This document shows, in pieces, positions 63,059-64,000 of a stretch of 64,000 nt of DNA. The stretch comes from Alkaliphilus transvaalensis ATCC 700919. Its GTDB lineage: Bacteria; Bacillota; Clostridia; Peptostreptococcales; Natronincolaceae. Below the pieces are notes generated by a model. It did no database searches, was not told where the DNA came from, and was given only the letters and a program-made list of their open reading frames with translations. The position numbers and the translations under genes are program-made. Position 1 is the first letter of the stretch. Each line of letters starts with the position of its first letter. The DNA lies in assembly GCF_000621485.1 (NCBI RefSeq), contig NZ_JHYF01000001.1, positions 417,069-481,068 of the forward strand. The letters run 5' to 3'.

Positions 63059-63865
63059 ATGGAGAAACAGATCGGTTTTATTGGCGCAGGGAATATTGCC
63101 AAAACAATTATTAATGGCTTAACTGCCAACTTTCAAGAAATTAATAAAAATATTTATATTACAAATAGGAGTAAGGGCAAAGGAGAAAGTTTACGTAATA
63201 AATTTCAAGTAAACTTATGCCATACTAACATTGAATTAGTTAAAAACTGTGATATTATTTTTCTTTGTGTAAAGCCAGATGTATCTAAACTTGTATTAAG
63301 GGAGATAAAAGATCATGTCAGAGATGACCAACTCATCATTTCTGTAATTGCTGGTGTTACAATCGATGATATTATGAAGTATTTTGAACAACCGAAAAAA
63401 GTAATTAGAACAATGCCAAATATTCCTGTTGTCGTGAGGGAAGGAATGATTGCTTTAAGTGGAAGTAATGAGGTTTCCGATGATGACTTAAATCTGGCTA
63501 TTGATCTATTAAGTAGCATTGGAAGGGTAGATGTCATCGAAGAAAAAATGATGGATGTGGTAACAGGCATAAGTGGTTGTAGTCCAGCCTTCTTATCAAT
63601 ATTTGTAGAAGCATTAGCCGATGGTGCTGTATTACAAGGGATGCCAAGGGATAAAGCTTATCAATATATTGCCCAAACTTTAGTTGGAACGGGCAAAATG
63701 ATATTAGAGGAAGAAATCCATCCAGCTGAAATTAAAGATACTGTTAGTTCTCCTGGTGGAATAACGATTGCGGGGGTCTATGCCCTCGAAAAAAGAGGCT
63801 TCAGAAGCACCGTTATGGAGGTAATGGAAGCCTGCGATGAAAAATTAAAAGCCCTAAGACGATAA
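63059..63865 (+). CDS. proC: pyrroline-5-carboxylate reductase
   Basis: Last step of proline synthesis; reduces pyrroline-5-carboxylate with NAD(P)H. 268 residues with N-terminal IGFIGAGNIAKTIINGL, DIIFLCVKPD, RTMPNIPVVVREGM and the C-terminal signature TVSSPGGITIAGVYALEKRGFRSTVMEV. ATG at 63059 follows ATGAGGTG; a TTG at 63056 is also possible. It is 53 bases after proB and ends the operon. An apparent IS element begins just downstream. Confidence 0.95.
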   Translation: MEKQIGFIGAGNIAKTIINGLTANFQEINKNIYITNRSKGKGESLRNKFQVNLCHTNIELVKNCDIIFLCVKPDVSKLVLREIKDHVRDDQLIISVIAGVTIDDIMKYFEQPKKVIRTMPNIPVVVREGMIALSGSNEVSDDDLNLAIDLLSSIGRVDVIEEKMMDVVTGISGCSPAFLSIFVEALADGAVLQGMPRDKAYQYIAQTLVGTGKMILEEEIHPAEIKDTVSSPGGITIAGVYALEKRGFRSTVMEVMEACDEKLKALRR

Positions 63866-63888
63866 ACTATTTATAGACAATTATTTTT

Positions 63889-64000
63889 GATGTGCACCCC
63901 AGAAATTGATATGCTCCCTATTAGGTAGACAGATTAAAAAATAAAATCTGTTTATCTAAGGGGAGTATATTTATGTCCAAAACAAAAAGTTATTCAGCTG
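63889..64000 (+). mobile_element. left end of an IS3-family-like insertion element (continues beyond window)
   Basis: Begins near TGTGCACCCCAG, followed by AATTGATATGCTCCC, which resembles the terminal repeats of IS3 (IS150-group) elements, where CCCCAGAAA-type ends are common. AAGGGGAG then leads to a start at 63973. The other end lies outside, so the call rests on the end sequence and layout only. Confidence 0.45.
63973..64000 (+). CDS. probable OrfA of an IS3-family transposase, first nine codons
   Basis: ATG with AAGGGGAG upstream opens MSKTKSYSA and runs off the window. Basic, serine/lysine-rich starts of this kind are typical of the helix-turn-helix OrfA of IS3-family elements. Too short to prove; the call depends on the adjacent terminal-repeat-like sequence. 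Confidence 0.4.

Noticed and set aside
1..64000. CRISPR array
   Set aside because: The tandem repeats found have no spacers of regular length and no cas genes are present.

Overview
The window is low-GC DNA from an endospore-forming Clostridia member. The evidence is the Firmicutes-type PolC, SpoVS, a SpoIIIE/FtsK translocase, YlxY/MlpA/YmxH-type sporulation-cluster genes, a LexA box of Bacillus/Clostridium type at recA, strong AGGAGG ribosome sites and frequent TTG starts. Gene content (2-selenouridine tRNA synthase, a Na+-coupled amino-acid transporter, an anaerobic-type amine dehydrogenase complex) fits an amino-acid-using anaerobe near Alkaliphilus/Natronincola. That placement is inference. 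No rRNA, tRNA or CRISPR array was seen.

Layout. 1-15.8 kb is the conserved translation block: ispG (partial), a small glycosyltransferase, polC, rimP-nusA-rnpM-L7Ae-infB-rbfA-nrnA-truB-ribF, rpsO, pnp. 15.9-22.9 kb is an accessory island splitting the usual pnp-ylxY neighbourhood. It holds an acidic helical protein, two near-identical lipoproteins, a broken and an intact lipase-type secreted toxin, a LUD-domain protein and membrane proteins. 23.2-36.8 kb returns to conserved order: YlxY-like deacetylase, mlpA, ymxH, tepA, ftsK/spoIIIE, mnmH, rimO, pgsA, cinA, recA, rny. 37.0-42.2 kb is a shikimate operon (aroA-aroC-aroB-aroE-chorismate mutase/shikimate kinase fusion), followed by spoVS. 43.1-48.2 kb holds a PHP phosphoesterase, an aminotransferase, purB and asnS. 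48.8-54.4 kb is a catabolic cluster: zinc-ribbon protein, NSS transporter with a 33-residue small subunit, a four-gene FAD/iron-sulfur amine dehydrogenase, and a ThiS-like carrier. 54.8-60.6 kb is mixed accessory DNA. 61.0-63.9 kb is proA-proB-proC, and the window ends inside the left end of an apparent IS3-family element.

The most interesting system is at 17.6-21.7 kb. A lipoprotein gene sits directly before a 686-residue protein with an N-terminal serine-lipase domain (GHSKGG) and a long helical C-terminus. This is the 'reverse' layout known for the type VII-secreted lipase toxin TslA and its lipoprotein immunity protein TilA in Staphylococcus aureus. Here the pair is duplicated, with the first toxin cut off before its active site, leaving an extra immunity gene. 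Other points of note are an apparent AUU start codon for rny, two families of dispersed structured intergenic repeats, a hairpin hiding the ribosome site of thiS, and a layered recA control region.
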